Notes: generated by a model not told the origin, from the sequence alone. DNA of 64,000 bases from Chloranthus sessilifolius (GCA_021018995.1 CM037591.1:75419901-75483900), one strand, 5' to 3'; positions 34,578 through 47,193 are shown, counted from the first letter of the stretch. Numbers and translations: made by a program.

Positions 34578-34787
34578 TACTACAAAAAATATGACTATTA
34601 GCGACAGTTTTTTGCAATAAAAAAGTATCGCTATTAACAAAAAAAACTATTAAAATTATTAGCGACAGTTTTTTGCAATAAAAAAGTATCGCTATTAACA
34701 AAAAAAACTATTAAAATTATTAGCGACAGTTTTTTTGCTAATAGCGACATTTTATAGCTGCCGCTAATAATTCTTTCTTTTGTAGTA
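34578..34787. mobile_element. CACTA-like MITE with internal 61-bp duplication
   Basis: Ends TACTACAAAAAATATGAC and, inverted, TACTACAAAAGAAAGAA, followed by TATTAGCGACAG / TTATTAGCGGCAG. The interior has a 61-bp unit (ATTAGCGACAGTTTTTTGCA...) repeated at 34598, 34659 and 34720. The terminal CTACAAAA motif is typical of CACTA-derived MITEs. The TSD is unclear. Confidence 0.6.
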
Positions 34788-35065
34788 TAAAAATCATGTT
34801 GAATATAAAATTATCTAAATTGAATGTAAGTAACTACTGAATGACCCTTAATCAACTATATTGTCTCAATTAGAAACTCAAGTCACTCATTGACCATAGA
34901 ATTCTTGCGAGTTTGCAATGCAATGTCTTCGGGCTCATAGGTTCCGAGATCTTAACCTTTATGATGCTTCTACGCCATTATTTGTAGCGTAGTTGTGAAA
35001 TGGGTCAAATTGATCCATTTTTTTTTATGCTCATAAAATAAAAAGTTATTACATAATTTACTCCC

Positions 35066-35068
<3 letters not shown>

Positions 35069-35136
<68 letters not shown>
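35069..35136. repeat. (TA)n microsatellite
   Basis: About 34 TA units, the longest TA run in the window. Confidence 0.97.
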
Positions 35137-35139
<3 letters not shown>

Positions 35140-35149
35140 TATGTGAATA

Positions 35150-35870
35150 ACTTAGAATATATACATAGGCTCCTCTCCAAGTTTGAAGAAGCTAATGCTT
35201 GAGGGAGGTGAGCTGCTAACCATGGAATTTTTGGAGATACGGTAGTTCGGTGACCTGAGAACACTAAGGTCCCTTAGGATCTTGATATTCTTGTTAGGAA
35301 GTTTAAGTGCCTTAATTTTGTTCATGTGTAATATCTTTCTCCTCCATTGATTTCTTTGGCCTTGGGGTGATGGCGATGCCAAAGCTCTGTGGCCATGGAA
35401 GTAAAGTTCTTTCAGTACCTTTATTTTCACCCACAAATTCTTTTGATCCACCCACATAAGTGGGTGCATGATTGAGGCAAACCGAATCTTTTCTTCCACC
35501 CACATATTCAATATTTTTTTCTAATGTTCGAATCCACCCACTGAAATCTTTCCTTCCACCCATATCGTCTTCTTCCCTCTTCCTCTTCCCGCTTGTGCCA
35601 TATTTGAATTTTGTACCTTCACATCGTCTTTCTCAATCGTCTTTTCGAGTTGTGCAACATTAGGAAGGGTTTCCGTGGCTGTACGAACCCTGTTTAGACT
35701 CGTGGCTATACACCCACATCGTCTTCCCCAATCTTCTTCTCGCGTTGCAAGAATGTGAGGAACAGATGAACTCTGTACACCCACACTAGCGAAGAAACCC
35801 TCTAACTTCTTGTTAGGGTTTGTGGGGCAACGAAAGTCAATTGTTCTATCACACATTACAAAGAATAAAA
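35150..35870 (-). repeat. Unclassified repeat, related to 42400-42890
   Basis: Shares TCCTCTCCAAGTT and CACCCACA...TTCTTTTGATCCAC / GATCAAAAGAATCTGTGGGTGG with 42780-42880. Minus frames (35521-35856 and 42481-43035) have the feel of a transposon-linked region, but no known domain was recognised. Confidence 0.35.
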
Positions 35871-36059
35871 TAGGAGACTGGGTGAACTACTTATTCTTTA
35901 ATTTCCCCTATTATGCTACCCAAAAGATCACCAAATCGGTAGGGGTATTGTTGGTTTAGTAATTCTATAAGGTTTGTTTATAGGGAGGATATGCTACCAT
36001 CCCAAAAAGCATAGAACTCAAGGAAAAATGTCCTAATGTAGATTGGGTTATCCATCCAT

Positions 36060-36795
36060 AGTTAATCAAAATACCCTATAGAAAAAAGTGTTGGAGGATA
36101 TTAAAAAAAAAAAATTGTTCTATGGGTCTGACGGTGGGCACCCACTGTCACATACATATAACTGATGGTGGGCACCCACTGTCAGAGTTTAAAAAAAAAA
36201 ATTCCCCTCTGATGGTGGGAACCCACTGCCGGAGAAGTAAAAGTGACTACAGGAACCCACCGTCAGGCCATCAGAGGATGAACTCCAGTAAGGAGTCTCA
36301 CTGAAGTTCATTCTCTGATAGCCTCATAGTGGGTACCTGCTGTCACATTCATATACCTGACAGTGGGCACCCACCGTCAGGCCATTTCTTCCTTGAGGTT
36401 AGATTTAACAATAAAAAAAAAAGTGTTGGGGGATTTTTTTTTTTTTAAATAAAAACTATTCTGTGGGTTTGACGGTGGGCACCCACCGTCACATAAATAA
36501 AAATGACGATGGGCACCCACCTTCAGAGTTTTTTTTTTTTAAATCTGCCTTCCGATGGTGGGTACCCACCGTCAGTGTACCCACCATCAGTTTTATGTAT
36601 GTAGCGGTGGGTACCCATTGTTAGAAGGCAGATTTTTTTAAACAAAACTTTGACAATTAGTGCCCACCATCAGTTTTATGTATGTGACGGTGCCCACCGT
36701 CACACTCACAGAACAGTTTTTTTTTTTTTTAAATCCCTCAACACTTTTTTTTGTTAAATCCAACCTCACTTTTGCTATATGGTTTGATAATCCAA
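36060..36795. mobile_element. Foldback element(s) with a palindromic GGTGGGCACCCACC array
   Basis: Outer arms AGAAAAAAGTGTTGGAGGAT (about 36078) and, inverted, AAAAAAGTGTTGAGGGATTT flank about 11 copies of GACGGTGGGCACCCACCGTC-type palindromes (for example 36131, 36162, 36359, 36470). A second arm in the same sense as the left one occurs at about 36396-36440, so two copies are joined or nested. No coding capacity. Confidence 0.65.
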
Positions 36796-36970
36796 CCACA
36801 CTACATTATCAACTGTCGAATTGTACTCATTTTTTGCACAAGGATCTTTAAATAATGGACTTAAAATCAGACGAGGTGGATACATGACACAAGCCTCCCA
36901 TTGCCAAATCTTTCTTTTATACTATATGCCAAGGCCAACTTCTCATGTCATCATGGGCACCCACTTGGTG

Positions 36971-39293
36971 TGTGACGACCCGACTTTTCTAATCCCTAAG
37001 GTATAGGAAAAGCCGGTTCATCAACTTATTGATTTCTCAATAAGCCGTAACAAACAGAAGCCGACACATAGCAATGATCTAAAGACAGAGGCAAAGCATA
37101 TAATAATCCAAAAACAAAAGCTTTCTATAACAAAAATCATATCACTGTGAGGAACCAAGAAGAACCACCGGTGATGGCCAATCCAACACCTAAAATAGTG
37201 GTTCACAATAATAGTTCCTCGAGTGATATCAAAAGAACCAAAATAATGGCCTAGGGCCCAATATTCAAAATAGTATTCTAACAAAAGTACCAAAAATAAG
37301 GGATCTAGGATCAAGGGAAAAACTCCTCAGCTGGTGTGTCCAATTCCTCCTCGGGAATGTAATCGGAGTCCTTCAGATCCTTTGACCTAAGGTCAGTCTC
37401 AGTACCTGTGACGTATAGTCGAGGGTGAGCTAACAACAAAGCCCAATAGAGGAAACAGATCTATATGCATTTCATTATAAGTAAGGTTTTTAAAAGACAG
37501 AAATCGGATCAAATATAGTTTTTAAATGATGTTTTGCAAACTAAATCTCCAGTTCTAATCCTGAGTCAAAACTGATGACATAAATCTGATGTGTTCGAAA
37601 ATCTTCTGAATTAGCATGCTTCTTGTCTTAAATTTATAACTTAATTTTATCTCCCAAATTTCCTATAGCATGAGAGCGGACTACGTGACCAATGAGAAAC
37701 CCTACTAACCATCGTCGTTCATGAAGCCATTTCTGAAGTGCAACAAGCCCCTACGCTATGAGGGAAACTTGCGCCAAAGTAATACCGTCAACACGGTTGG
37801 TAGAATCTAGGGCATCGTTCGTATGTACCTCAAATCGAATGCAAATGCTAACATATATCAAAGCTTATTATTCATAACTAATTACTGATGTTTTTCAAAG
37901 TTATGATTCAAAAATTTACTGAGGTTCTGAGGTTCAAATTACGAAGTTCTTAGTCATAACAAAGTTTCTAATTTTCAGATTTGTGTCATATATTCAGAGT
38001 TTTATTCATGCTATGTGTAACAAGATTTCAAAATTTATGCTTCTTAATGAAACAGTCAAAACAGTTTATACTTATAATCCAATGCAAATTAAATATAGGG
38101 TTCCCCTACCTCAACAAAGAAGGTTCGAAAGCAAGCATAACCAGTCCTCACAAAGGACTCCCAATATTCAAAACCTACAAAGATTAACACTCTCAGTGTT
38201 AATATAACACCAAAAGTCAAACCCAAAAGCTTGCAGAGAAAATATCCGACAAAATTTTAAAGATCTAAAACAGGGCAGAATTCGACCCTCGAATTCAAAT
38301 TCATGGGTCGAATTTGAAATTCGATGGTCGAATTCAATTTCGACCCTCGAATTCCAAAAAAAAACTCATCAGGCATAAAAATCAGAAAATCGACCCTCGA
38401 TTTTCAATTCAATGGTCGATTTCCAAATTCGACCCTCGAATTGGAAATCGATCCTTGATTTTCAAAATTTGCATCAGGCTTCGAAAAACACATTTCGACC
38501 CTCGATTTTGAAATCGATGGTCGAATTCCAAATTCGACCCTCGAATTTGGCTAGTTCTGTGGCTGCTAAAAATTCCATGTTCGGACTCTTTTCTTTCTTT
38601 CCCAACCACAGCCTTCTTATTAAAAATAAACACCATAAACTTATTCTAAACAGAAATTGATTCATAAGACAGAAGGAGGTTTAAATAGCCTACCTCTTGT
38701 CGTTTAATCCCTTGTTCCCGTTGCACCAAATCACGCACCGGAACCAAGCATGAAGGCTTAATGGTTTAGAATCTCCAATCAGTCCATCATAAACCTTTCT
38801 CTATCGCACAGATTAGAACTACATAGAGACATCCTCTCCCCGATCCTTCTCTTCCAATAGTCCAAACAGATCAGAAATCAAGCACAAGGCTAATCAATGG
38901 TTGAGATGGGGAGAGTAATTCTCAAGCTCACCAGATCTAAGATTAAAATGAGCTAAGGCTTTAGAGTTTTATGAATTCCAACGAGAGAGAGAGAAGTTAA
39001 CTTCTCTTTCAATCTCTCTTATAACTTAAAACCAAACAAACTAATATCTAGATTTTTATAGTTACTACTTATCCACTTAAATTTGCAAAAGTGTTATATG
39101 TTGAACACATACACTAATCCCTATCGTGTAAGTCATTGCTTACGTGACTTACACACCTCTCGAGACAAATTCCTTTAGCCATTAATCTTATTATAGCCTT
39201 AGCTTTCCAAAAATCCAAAAAAATTCCTCAATAATTTTCGAACACACTTACCGAGGTAAATGAAAAATAGGTCAAAATATCAGGGATATTACA
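36971..39293 (-). mobile_element. Solo LTR 2 (Tekay-related, reverse), TSD TGGTG
   Basis: 2,323 bp, starting TGTGACGACCCGACTTTTC (the exact inverse of the end of solo LTR 1) and ending GATATTACA. Perfect TSD TGGTG at 36966-36970 and 39294-39298. A TATA-like TTATAAGAG (inverted) lies near 39020, about 270 bp from its 5' end. The palindromic array is at 38280-38560. No internal region, hence solo. Confidence 0.92.
38280..38560. repeat. TTCGACCCTCGAATT minisatellite in solo LTR 2
   Basis: About a dozen TCGA-containing units of two alternating kinds, TTCGACCCTCGAATT and GATGGTCGAATT, at 20-35-bp spacing. It lies 730-1,010 bp from the LTR 5' end. Confidence 0.85.
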
Positions 39294-39379
39294 TGGTGAC
39301 CATAATTGTTCTTACAAAAAGGATAATTTATAATGTCTACAAAACAATCCCATAGTCTAAGGACATCTCTCAGCTTTAA

Positions 39380-39525
39380 GGAAGCAAGCCCCCCCCCTCA
39401 ACAAACCTTATAGCGTGCCCTCCGTCAGACCCACAGAACAACTTTTTTTTTTTTGCACTTATTTTTTTTTTGTTGTATTCAATCACAACCCACATTTTTT
39501 CTATAGGGTTTATTTAATTAATTTA
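39380..39525. mobile_element. Fragment of the GGTGGG foldback element
   Basis: GTCAGACCCACAGAACAAC followed by T-rich sequence and TCTATAGGGTTTATT mirrors the left arm at 36075-36135. Only the arm remains. Confidence 0.5.
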
Positions 39526-40614
39526 AGAATTTCTGCATGACAAGTGAAATTCTTACTTAGTAGAGTATTAATTATCTTTGTAAATAACAAACGGTTGATT
39601 ACTTTGCGTCTGCGTTGAGGAGGTCCTTAGTAGACTTCCTGGCCAATTGATTAATCTCTTCAAAAGCTCTTTTATTTGCATGAAAATCATTAAGTATTCA
39701 TATTACATGGTATCATGGGATCCCATCTATCATCTGGTGCAAATGACATACAAAGCTGAATATGTCGATTTCTTAAAGGAAGCATATGAAGGTCAGAATG
39801 ACTAATCCCAACAGTTATGAGCATAAATACACTTCAACAAAATACACACTTTAACAAAAAGAATTCTTTTGTATTCAATTTTGTATAATTTCATGGTATC
39901 TGTATTCATACCAGTTAAATAAAAAGATGGTATCATGATCATAATATTTTTACCATTTACATGCATATACCATGTATATACCCCACCCCAACTAAAAAAA
40001 CTATCAAATTCCTAGGGAGTGCGATCAATTCAGGTTAATGATCGGATAATCTTCGACCACAACTTTCTCATCATTATTGGAAGAGTTGAAGTTCTTAGAT
40101 CGTTCTGCAAACTGAGATGGTCATCCCGTTGCACAATCGTCTCGATATATCGTCATACAACCATCGATGATAGAAAGCACAGTTCTCGCTTTATTTGTGA
40201 CAACGCGAGCCTACCCTATCAATTCCTCGCAGGTGCTAATGAGCTGATTTGTGGTCATAAGGAGAGTAAAGCTCATGTTCTGTGATTACGTATCGTCTAT
40301 CTGAGCATAATAACATTATGTTCAAAACATAATCACTATTGAAATGAACGAACTTATATCCTCTCGTAACTTACTTTGAAATACTCAAAGATTCAATGAC
40401 AATCATTTTTTGACCAAAGCCAATCCATTTTGAACCAAAGTCAATACATTAAAAATAAAAAAATACATATTACTCTTTCATAAATAAATTCAATATAAAA
40501 ATACAATAGAATCTATCAAACCATTTTTCATTAATGCATAAAAACTCTAAGTTTACTTAGATTAAAAAATTACATAATGAAAACTAATACAAATAGAATA
40601 AAAAATAATATAAT
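39526..40614. other. No gene recognised; AT-rich
   Basis: An 88-codon plus frame at 40019-40285 has no recognisable motif. The end (40440-40614) is a degenerate AATACAAATAGAATAAAAAATAATATAATG-type repeat that continues beyond the next solo LTR. Confidence 0.35.
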
Positions 40615-40619
40615 GAAAA

Positions 40620-42058
40620 TGTAGACACCCAAATTTGGCCTAAGGCCCGATCAAAATATATTTCGAGAGAGGTGCACTTTTGAGCTTTTGATAACATGTA
40701 TGAAACCCTTAGAAACCTTTCTGAACTTTTAAGAACCTTTGTAAACCCTTAGGAATCAGCCCTAACCTTCCCAAACCCATTAGAACCCTTTTTCCGACCA
40801 GTGTCAAACCCTCCCGAGCAGTGGTTGAAAAGAGGAGTGTCAAAATCTACACAGAGTTCCTTTAGAGCTGAATTATATGTCATTGAGAAGAGGACTTCTC
40901 TAGCTTTTCAACGAGCCAAGAATTGCCTCAATTGGAGTTGTATATCAAAAGTTACGGCATTTCGAAAAGCAGGCAGAAATTTAGGTTTTTTGCCCTGAAA
41001 TGGCTTCGCGCAACTAATAGTTGAGCCAGTGATAGGTGGGTCCCCCCGATTACTATATATTTGCCTGGCGCAACTATTTGTTGCGCCGGACATATAAACA
41101 GTGACCTCTGATTTTGTCCCGAATTTCATGTCTAGGGTTTGACTTGTTGACCACCTGGGTCTTTGGGATGTGCATTGATAGTTCTATTACACCATTTTAA
41201 TGCCTATTTATAACCCTTAAGTGGTTTGAAATACCAACTCATCATCCACCATTAGAACCACCTTCACACATTTTCAAACTCTCAAAATCCTGGGAAACCT
41301 TAGATTAGAGATTACTTAATTGCTAAACCCAATTAGCACTTAAGTAGTCTCCTAACCCATCAATTTCCTATAAATAGAGCCCACCTCCCCATGGATTAAG
41401 GGTTAAGAAATTTGCTTAAGAGAGAAAGAGCTCAAAGTGAGAAGTTCTTCCTCCCTTTTGTGCCCCTTTTTCACATAAATTTCATAATCTCTCAACCTCA
41501 TTTGAAGCTTGTTCTTGTATCCAAAACCCTTAGCCTAGGTGTGTGCTCCCCCCTAGACCCCTCACTCTACCATACAAGGCCTTCAAAAGCTCATCAAAGC
41601 AACCTACGCGAGGCTCTCCTATGGCCCTACAAGGGCCCGAGGGCTCCGGCTCTCCCCTTCCTTCTCCTATCTCTTTTTAGCATTTCCCATCCTCTCATTT
41701 GTGCCATTACGCCACCAAATTTTCGGTAGGAATGGAGGGGTGCAAATAGGATTTAAAGCCCATTTGGATAAGAGGAAGGCCACTTTCTTTTCTTTTACTT
41801 TATTTTTGTGTTGGCCATTAGTGGAAACCGCATTAAGCGGGTTGATCGGGTGCCTAATACCTTCCCGATCGATAAACGAAGCCCCTACCCAAAAGCCTTT
41901 GGTGTAGACCGAATTAAGAGTCATATTTTTAGCACTTCGGTACTCATAAAAAATGAACTAGGTTTCTCGGGACACCAAAAGCTCCGGGTGGCGACTCTAT
42001 ATTTTTGCTAGCAAACGCATCGCCGCGACGAGATCATCACAAATCCCACAGTTGCACA
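40620..42058. mobile_element. Solo LTR of a different Gypsy family, TSD GAAAA
   Basis: 1,439 bp, starting TGTAGACACCCAAATTTGG and ending GTTGCACA, with perfect TSD GAAAA at 40615-40619 and 42059-42063. It includes a GGGTGGCGACTCT block near its 3' end and CTATAAATAGAGCCC (about 41367) as a strong TATA box, both common in plant Gypsy LTRs. Forward orientation is suggested by the TATA. Frames inside (41412-41924) are not considered genes. Confidence 0.88.
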
Positions 42059-42063
42059 GAAAA

Positions 42064-42370
42064 ATAATGTAAATAGATTGAAAAGTAACCCTTTTTATAA
42101 AATCCTAAATTTACTTAGAATGAAAAATTATATAATGAAAACTAATACAAATAGAATGCAAAATAATGAAATTAGAATAAATACAAATAAAATAAAAAAT
42201 AATATAATAAAAAATAATACAAATAGAATCCAAAATAAGTCTACTACCAAACCCTAAGTTTACTTAGAATGAAAAATAATATAATGGAAATTATATTATT
42301 ATATAATGAATAATAATAGAATGAAAATGAATATAAACTGAATGAAAAATTATATAATGAAAAATGAATT
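42064..42370. repeat. AT-rich degenerate tandem repeat
   Basis: Units like TTTACTTAGAATGAAAAATT followed by ATATAATGAAAACTAATACA recur at 40550-40614, 42105-42180 and 42245-42360. The array was split by the solo LTR at 40620. Confidence 0.6.
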
Positions 42371-42379
42371 CAAATAGAA

Positions 42380-43020
42380 TGAAAAAAAACTCACTTACCT
42401 GTACAGGAGGTGGTGATTCTGTACGAGAGAGTTGGGTGAACTCTAAATTATCATCATATGATAGTAGCTCTTCGGAGCTATCATCCGCATCCTTCAAACT
42501 CATGCTCAGTGTTCTCAATAGCATGAAATCGAAACCAAAATGAAAGGAAGAATAAAGCATGTGAGTGTACCGAAAGGACGAAGAAGACGGTCTTGGGTGT
42601 CCAACTAAACGAAGAAGAAGGAATGTGGGAGCATGAGGAATGCTCGGTGTTCAAAGAGGTCGTAGTACGGGAATGAGAGGAAGAAGACAAAGATCTCGGG
42701 AGCAGGAGGTTTTCATGGATGAATAAGTGGGTGGAAATAAAGAAAACGGTGGGTGTATTTGGCTCACGGATTTTAGGAGGGGTTTTTGGTTTTTTTACTT
42801 GCACATGGGAGCGTGAGTGGATCAAAAGAATCTGTGGGTGGAAATAAAGGTACTCTAAAAAAAAGGGTTCCTCTCCAAGTTGGCACATGTATCGTGTATG
42901 ATTAGATGGCAGTGAATCAGATAATCTTACTATTGAAAGTAGATGTAAAGGTTCATCCAAACATTCGCTAATTTGCATATTAGGAACTGGGCCCAAGTCA
43001 ATGGTGCACATGACCTGACT
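42380..43020 (-). repeat. Unclassified repeat, related to 35150-35870
   Basis: Shares CTCTCCAAGTTGG and CACCCACAGATTCTTTTGATC (inverted) with the 35.2-35.5 kb segment. A 184-codon minus frame (42481-43035) spans it, but its Ser/His-rich translation has no known domain. Confidence 0.35.
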
Positions 43021-43030
43021 TGACCGAGGA

Positions 43031-43312
43031 ATCAAGGGTATAATGCCAGCTCCGACCCAAAACCCGATACAGCCTAATGCCCAATCCGATTAAAAACCTT
43101 CTATTTTCCTTGATTTTATAAATAAAATATCCCGAACAGATTTGGCTGATCCAACCAGACCCAACCAAAATTGAAGGTAGGGTCAGATGTGTCATGACCG
43201 ACCCGCCTGATGGGTCCGGTATGCTTCATTCCTGACCCGGACCATTGGTTCAAGTTTATGCACCCGACCCATTAAAAAAATTGTGCCAGGTGGGTCAGTA
43301 TCTGGTTGACCC
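43031..43312. mobile_element. hAT-type MITE rich in GGGTCRGG repeats
   Basis: Ends CAAGGGTATAATG and, inverted, CAAGGGATAGGGTC. The interior is made of CCGACCC / GGGTCGG words as in the MITE at 18671. The TSD is not convincing. Confidence 0.45.
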
Positions 43313-43328
43313 TATCCCTTGATCACAA

Positions 43329-43354
43329 CTCTCTCTCTCTCTCTCTCTCTCTCT
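43329..43354. repeat. (CT)n microsatellite
   Basis: About 12 CT units directly after the MITE. Confidence 0.9.
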
Positions 43355-43437
43355 TAATTAGCCTATAGCTTAATAAAAGGTAGACGATGAGTCAACCTTC
43401 GGGTCGGAGACATGGTCGAGCCGACCCTGAGATTTAG

Positions 43438-46043
43438 TGTGACAGCCCGAATTTTTGCATCTGAAAATTCGTGCCATTAGGATCATGCTCTGGATGATCC
43501 CTAGAACAAACCAAAGAGTGTTTGCTCGTCTAGCGGAAATCAGAGCAGATACGGTCCAATAGTGGCAGATTGAGTCATCATATAAGGCATTTAAAAAAAA
43601 GAAAAAATAAAATAATGCATATATATATAAATAAAAGAATATACATCCTCAAAAAGGAACCAAGAAGAACCACTGGTGATGGACATCCATCACCCAAAAC
43701 AATAGCTCCCTATAGTGCTTCCTATAGAATGTATATAAATACAAGTAAAGTATCTATAGTAAATAATGCTGAAGGAGGCCACCAGGCACACAAATAATCT
43801 AAAATACAATACAGAAATTCAAATACAAGACTAATATACCCAAGCTAAGGGTAAAACTCGTTGGCCTAAATATCAGTCTCCTCTTCCTCAGCCTCTATCT
43901 CTGGCTGATAGTCTGAGTCGCTCTCGGTGACTAGTGCCCGAGCCTCAGAACCTATGGCACAGAGTCAGGAGTGACCTAACCATCTAAGCTCAATAGAAGA
44001 AATTCAGTCAAATTTATATCTTAATTGTAAACTATGGTTGCAGAATATAACTCTAACAGATAAGCAAGGCAGAGTATAGACAAAGCTGGACAGATGCAGA
44101 CAGATAATCAGATATGCAAAACTTGTGAGAACAGACATAACCTCAGTATTTTTCAGGATGCTATGCATACAGTATTTAATGACTTAAAATAGTATACTTA
44201 AGTAACTCCCGTGAATATAACACGTGGTAGCCAAATGTGTGCCGATGGGTAATCCCGACCATCATTGTTCAATGAACAATTTCAGGAATGCAATAATACC
44301 TCATCTAAGGAGCGCAATTATGTCGAGAGATTTTTAAAGTAGATGCACGAATGTGTCAGTCACAGATATACCATCGAGTCCATGGGATTCGTAAGATTGA
44401 TAAACTTAAAATCGCATGCATACCTATCATAATAACAGGAATTAGATGACAGATAACAGATAACATAAATCAGATGTGATGGAACTTTCATACATATGCA
44501 AGACATGATTTGGAAGACAAAATCATAACATGCATCAGAACACAGAAGTTATGAACCCATGAGATAAAAAATAAATGCAAGTTCGGTTAAATTTCTCCTA
44601 TCTCAGATCAGACCTTTCTAAACAAATCTAGGGCATTTTTTAAATACATTACGGTCTAATCCTAGACCATAGACATAGTATACTTAGTGTCAGAGATGTC
44701 AGGGCATCAACTGGTACGATGTCCAACAGTGTTTTACCCTTAAAACTAAAACAACAGAAACAAGGGTGATTGATCGATCAATATCCTTATTTGATCGATC
44801 AAGCATCTAATTTGATCGATCAATTACTTAATTTGATCGATCAATCTCCCAACTATCTCACATGGAATAGAGAAAATTTGATCGATCAACTTTCTTGTTT
44901 GATCGATCAATTTTCCCATTGATCTATCAAGCAAGTCAGACTTAAAATTTTAAAAATACCGCCCTCCTGTTTGCACACTCATTTATACTATTTGATTGAT
45001 CAATTTCCAAATTGATCAATCAATCTTTCACATTGATCGATCAATGTCCACATTGATCGATCACTTCCTTGTGATCTATCAACCTCTTATATTGATTAAT
45101 CATTTCTCAAAATAATCGATCAACCTTCAAATTTGATCGATCAAATCCCAATTTGATCGATTAATGACCGTCGGGTATGAACTTCCAGAAAAGCATACCT
45201 ACTATTTCATTAACTGCATATAAGATTTGATCGATCAATCTTTCACATTGATCGATCAATCCCAGATTTGATCAATCAATGACCTAATTTGATCGATCAA
45301 TTATGACAGTTTCTGTCATTAATGCCAATCAATAATCCGACCTATTTTCATCCTTAAACTTAATGATTCTTAACGAATCACACATACATATTCATCTACA
45401 TATTTATTAGGTCTTAATCTCTAAATTTTAACTCAATAACTCACCTATTTTAGCGTCGCTTTCGGGTTCTCAGCGAATGCGATTCGAAGAGGGTTTCGGA
45501 TCCGAAATTCAGAATTTATTGTCGTCACGACTCGGAAAAGCAAATGTGTGGCTCTGCTTCAACACACAGCGATAGCACACCTCTTCACAGAACAAATACA
45601 ACGTACCGACGTCGATCTAATACTCTTAGCTCGGATAATCACAAACCTAAGTTCTCTTCTATGTTTGGTTTCACAACGGAAGAACTTCATAATCTAATCC
45701 CTTAGCCACAGATCACTAACAATCAAGAAGAAGAAGAGTAGAGAGAGATTCTAATTCTCTTCCTTCCCTTATAAGCTAACAAATGGAATATCTTAGATAT
45801 TTTTCCCATTTTCTAAAATTAAGCTCCGATGTTAAGCGTACACTAAGTGTTCTGGTGTACCATACCTCATCTAAGGGCTTACAAGACTCGGACTTACACA
45901 AGAAGTCACACATGACTTCACTTAACCGTGGATTAATATTATTTCTAATAATATTAATTTAAAATTTTAATTTATCTCAATTTCTGTGTCGGGAACGTTT
46001 ATCGAAGCAGTCGAGTTCTATTTTGAATTTTAGGGTCATTACA
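43438..46043 (-). mobile_element. Solo LTR 4 (Tekay-related, reverse), TSD TTTAG
   Basis: 2,606 bp, starting TGTGACAGCCCG and ending GGGTCATTACA, with perfect TSD TTTAG at 43433-43437 and 46044-46048. The family block AAGAACCACTGGTGATGG is at 43667. An inverted TTATAAG TATA-like motif lies about 270 bp from the 5' end (45770). The palindromic array is at 44765-45305. Confidence 0.93.
44765..45305. repeat. TTGATCGATCAA minisatellite in solo LTR 4
   Basis: More than 20 copies of TTTGATCGATCAAT and close variants at 15-40-bp spacing, ending just before a GACAGTTTCTGTCATTAATG stem that also closes the array in solo LTR 5. Confidence 0.9.
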
Positions 46044-46519
46044 TTTAGGAGGCCGAAGGCGAGTTCCTAAAATAGGGCCCCTCTTTCATATTAATCTTGA
46101 AAAAAAAAATTGCCACACATTTTTTTTTTACTCATTGCTTTTAGATTATAAATATCTCTATATTTTATTCTATTGTTTATAATTTGCAAATGCAACTAAC
46201 AAATTAACAAAAACATATATTAAAGAAAAATGCAGCACAAAAAGAGAAAAGCAAATTGTAAAAGGCACCCAACGGATCGAGTAACCCAACCAATAACATT
46301 TTAACATTTTTTAATACTTTAACTGTCATTGAATCTTTCACTAGAATTTTTTAGCTCTTTAACAGTCTCAAAAAGCTCAAAAAAATAGGTTCATTGGATA
46401 AGTCTCGTCGAGTAGATCAAAACTGAAAGGTCATTTGTAAAAAATGGAACTGTAATGAGCTTGAAATCACTATTTTAAGTTACACTCACTTAATAAGAAA
46501 ATTTTGTATGTATATATAT

Positions 46520-46800
46520 CAAATATTTTTCACTCAATAGATCTTGAGATCATGGTGCACCTATCAAACAGTCGATTTGTGCTTCAACGTGTCATAGATC
46601 CTAGAAAAATGCCCATAAAATCACATTTGAGAGTGATGTGTGCCTTATGATTCAAGGGCATTTTTTGGGAATTTGTGACACTTGGAATAAAAAATTGACC
46701 ATCTGATGGGTGGGCCATGATCTGAAGATCTATTTTGTAAAAGATACGTATGAAAAGCGATCTCCATCATTTCATTCGAAAGAATCAATGGTTTCGCTTT
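46520..46800. mobile_element. Foldback MITE family A, copy 4
   Basis: Left arm TAGATCTTGAGATCATGG, inverted right arm CCATGATCTGAAGATCT and outer right end GCGATCTCCATCATTTCATTC. Inserted inside the 43424-47193 element. Confidence 0.55.
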
Positions 46801-47193
46801 TGGAGAACGCATGGGCACGTTTAGAGATACCTTATATATAAAGGATTTGGTCAAACAAATCTGGTTGGGTCAAAATTGGGTCAGAGAATTTACTCGGTCA
46901 ATACATATGGTCGACCTTACGCAATTAGGCTAGTGACCCAACCAATGACATGCACTGGCCTAGTCGTGACTTGATCCATGACTCATTTAAAAAAGAAATG
47001 CAAATATGAGACCGAGGGGTTGAAAGTACAACAACACTAGTTACTTGACCAACAAAATAATTAGATTGATTCAATATCTTTGTACATTAAAAATTATATT
47101 AAACAACCAAATGGTAAAGACTTTCAAGATTTGGGGGGCCCCAAAAATTTGGGGGGCCGAGGTGGCCGCTTCTTGGGCCTTGGCCCAGGGCCG

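Larger units (their letters stand above)
43424..47193. mobile_element. hAT-like non-autonomous element split by solo LTR 4
   Basis: The left end GAGCCGACCCTGAGATTTAG is interrupted by solo LTR 4 and resumes GAGGCCGAAGGCGAGTTCC and AAAATAGGGCCCC. The right end GGGGCCCCAAAAATTTGGGG is followed by GGCCGAGGTGG and GGGCCGACCCTG. Such GGCCGRCCCTG / GGGGCCC termini mark a common plant hAT group. The remaining interior has MITE copy 4 and no transposase. No clear TSD. Confidence 0.45.

Noticed and set aside
40019-40285. 88-codon plus-strand frame
   Set aside because: No motif, no splice context, AT-rich repeat surroundings.
42481-43035. 184-codon minus-strand frame as a real gene
   Set aside because: Runs through a repeat shared with 35.2-35.9 kb; Ser/His-rich translation without recognisable domain. 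Kept only as an unclassified repeat.
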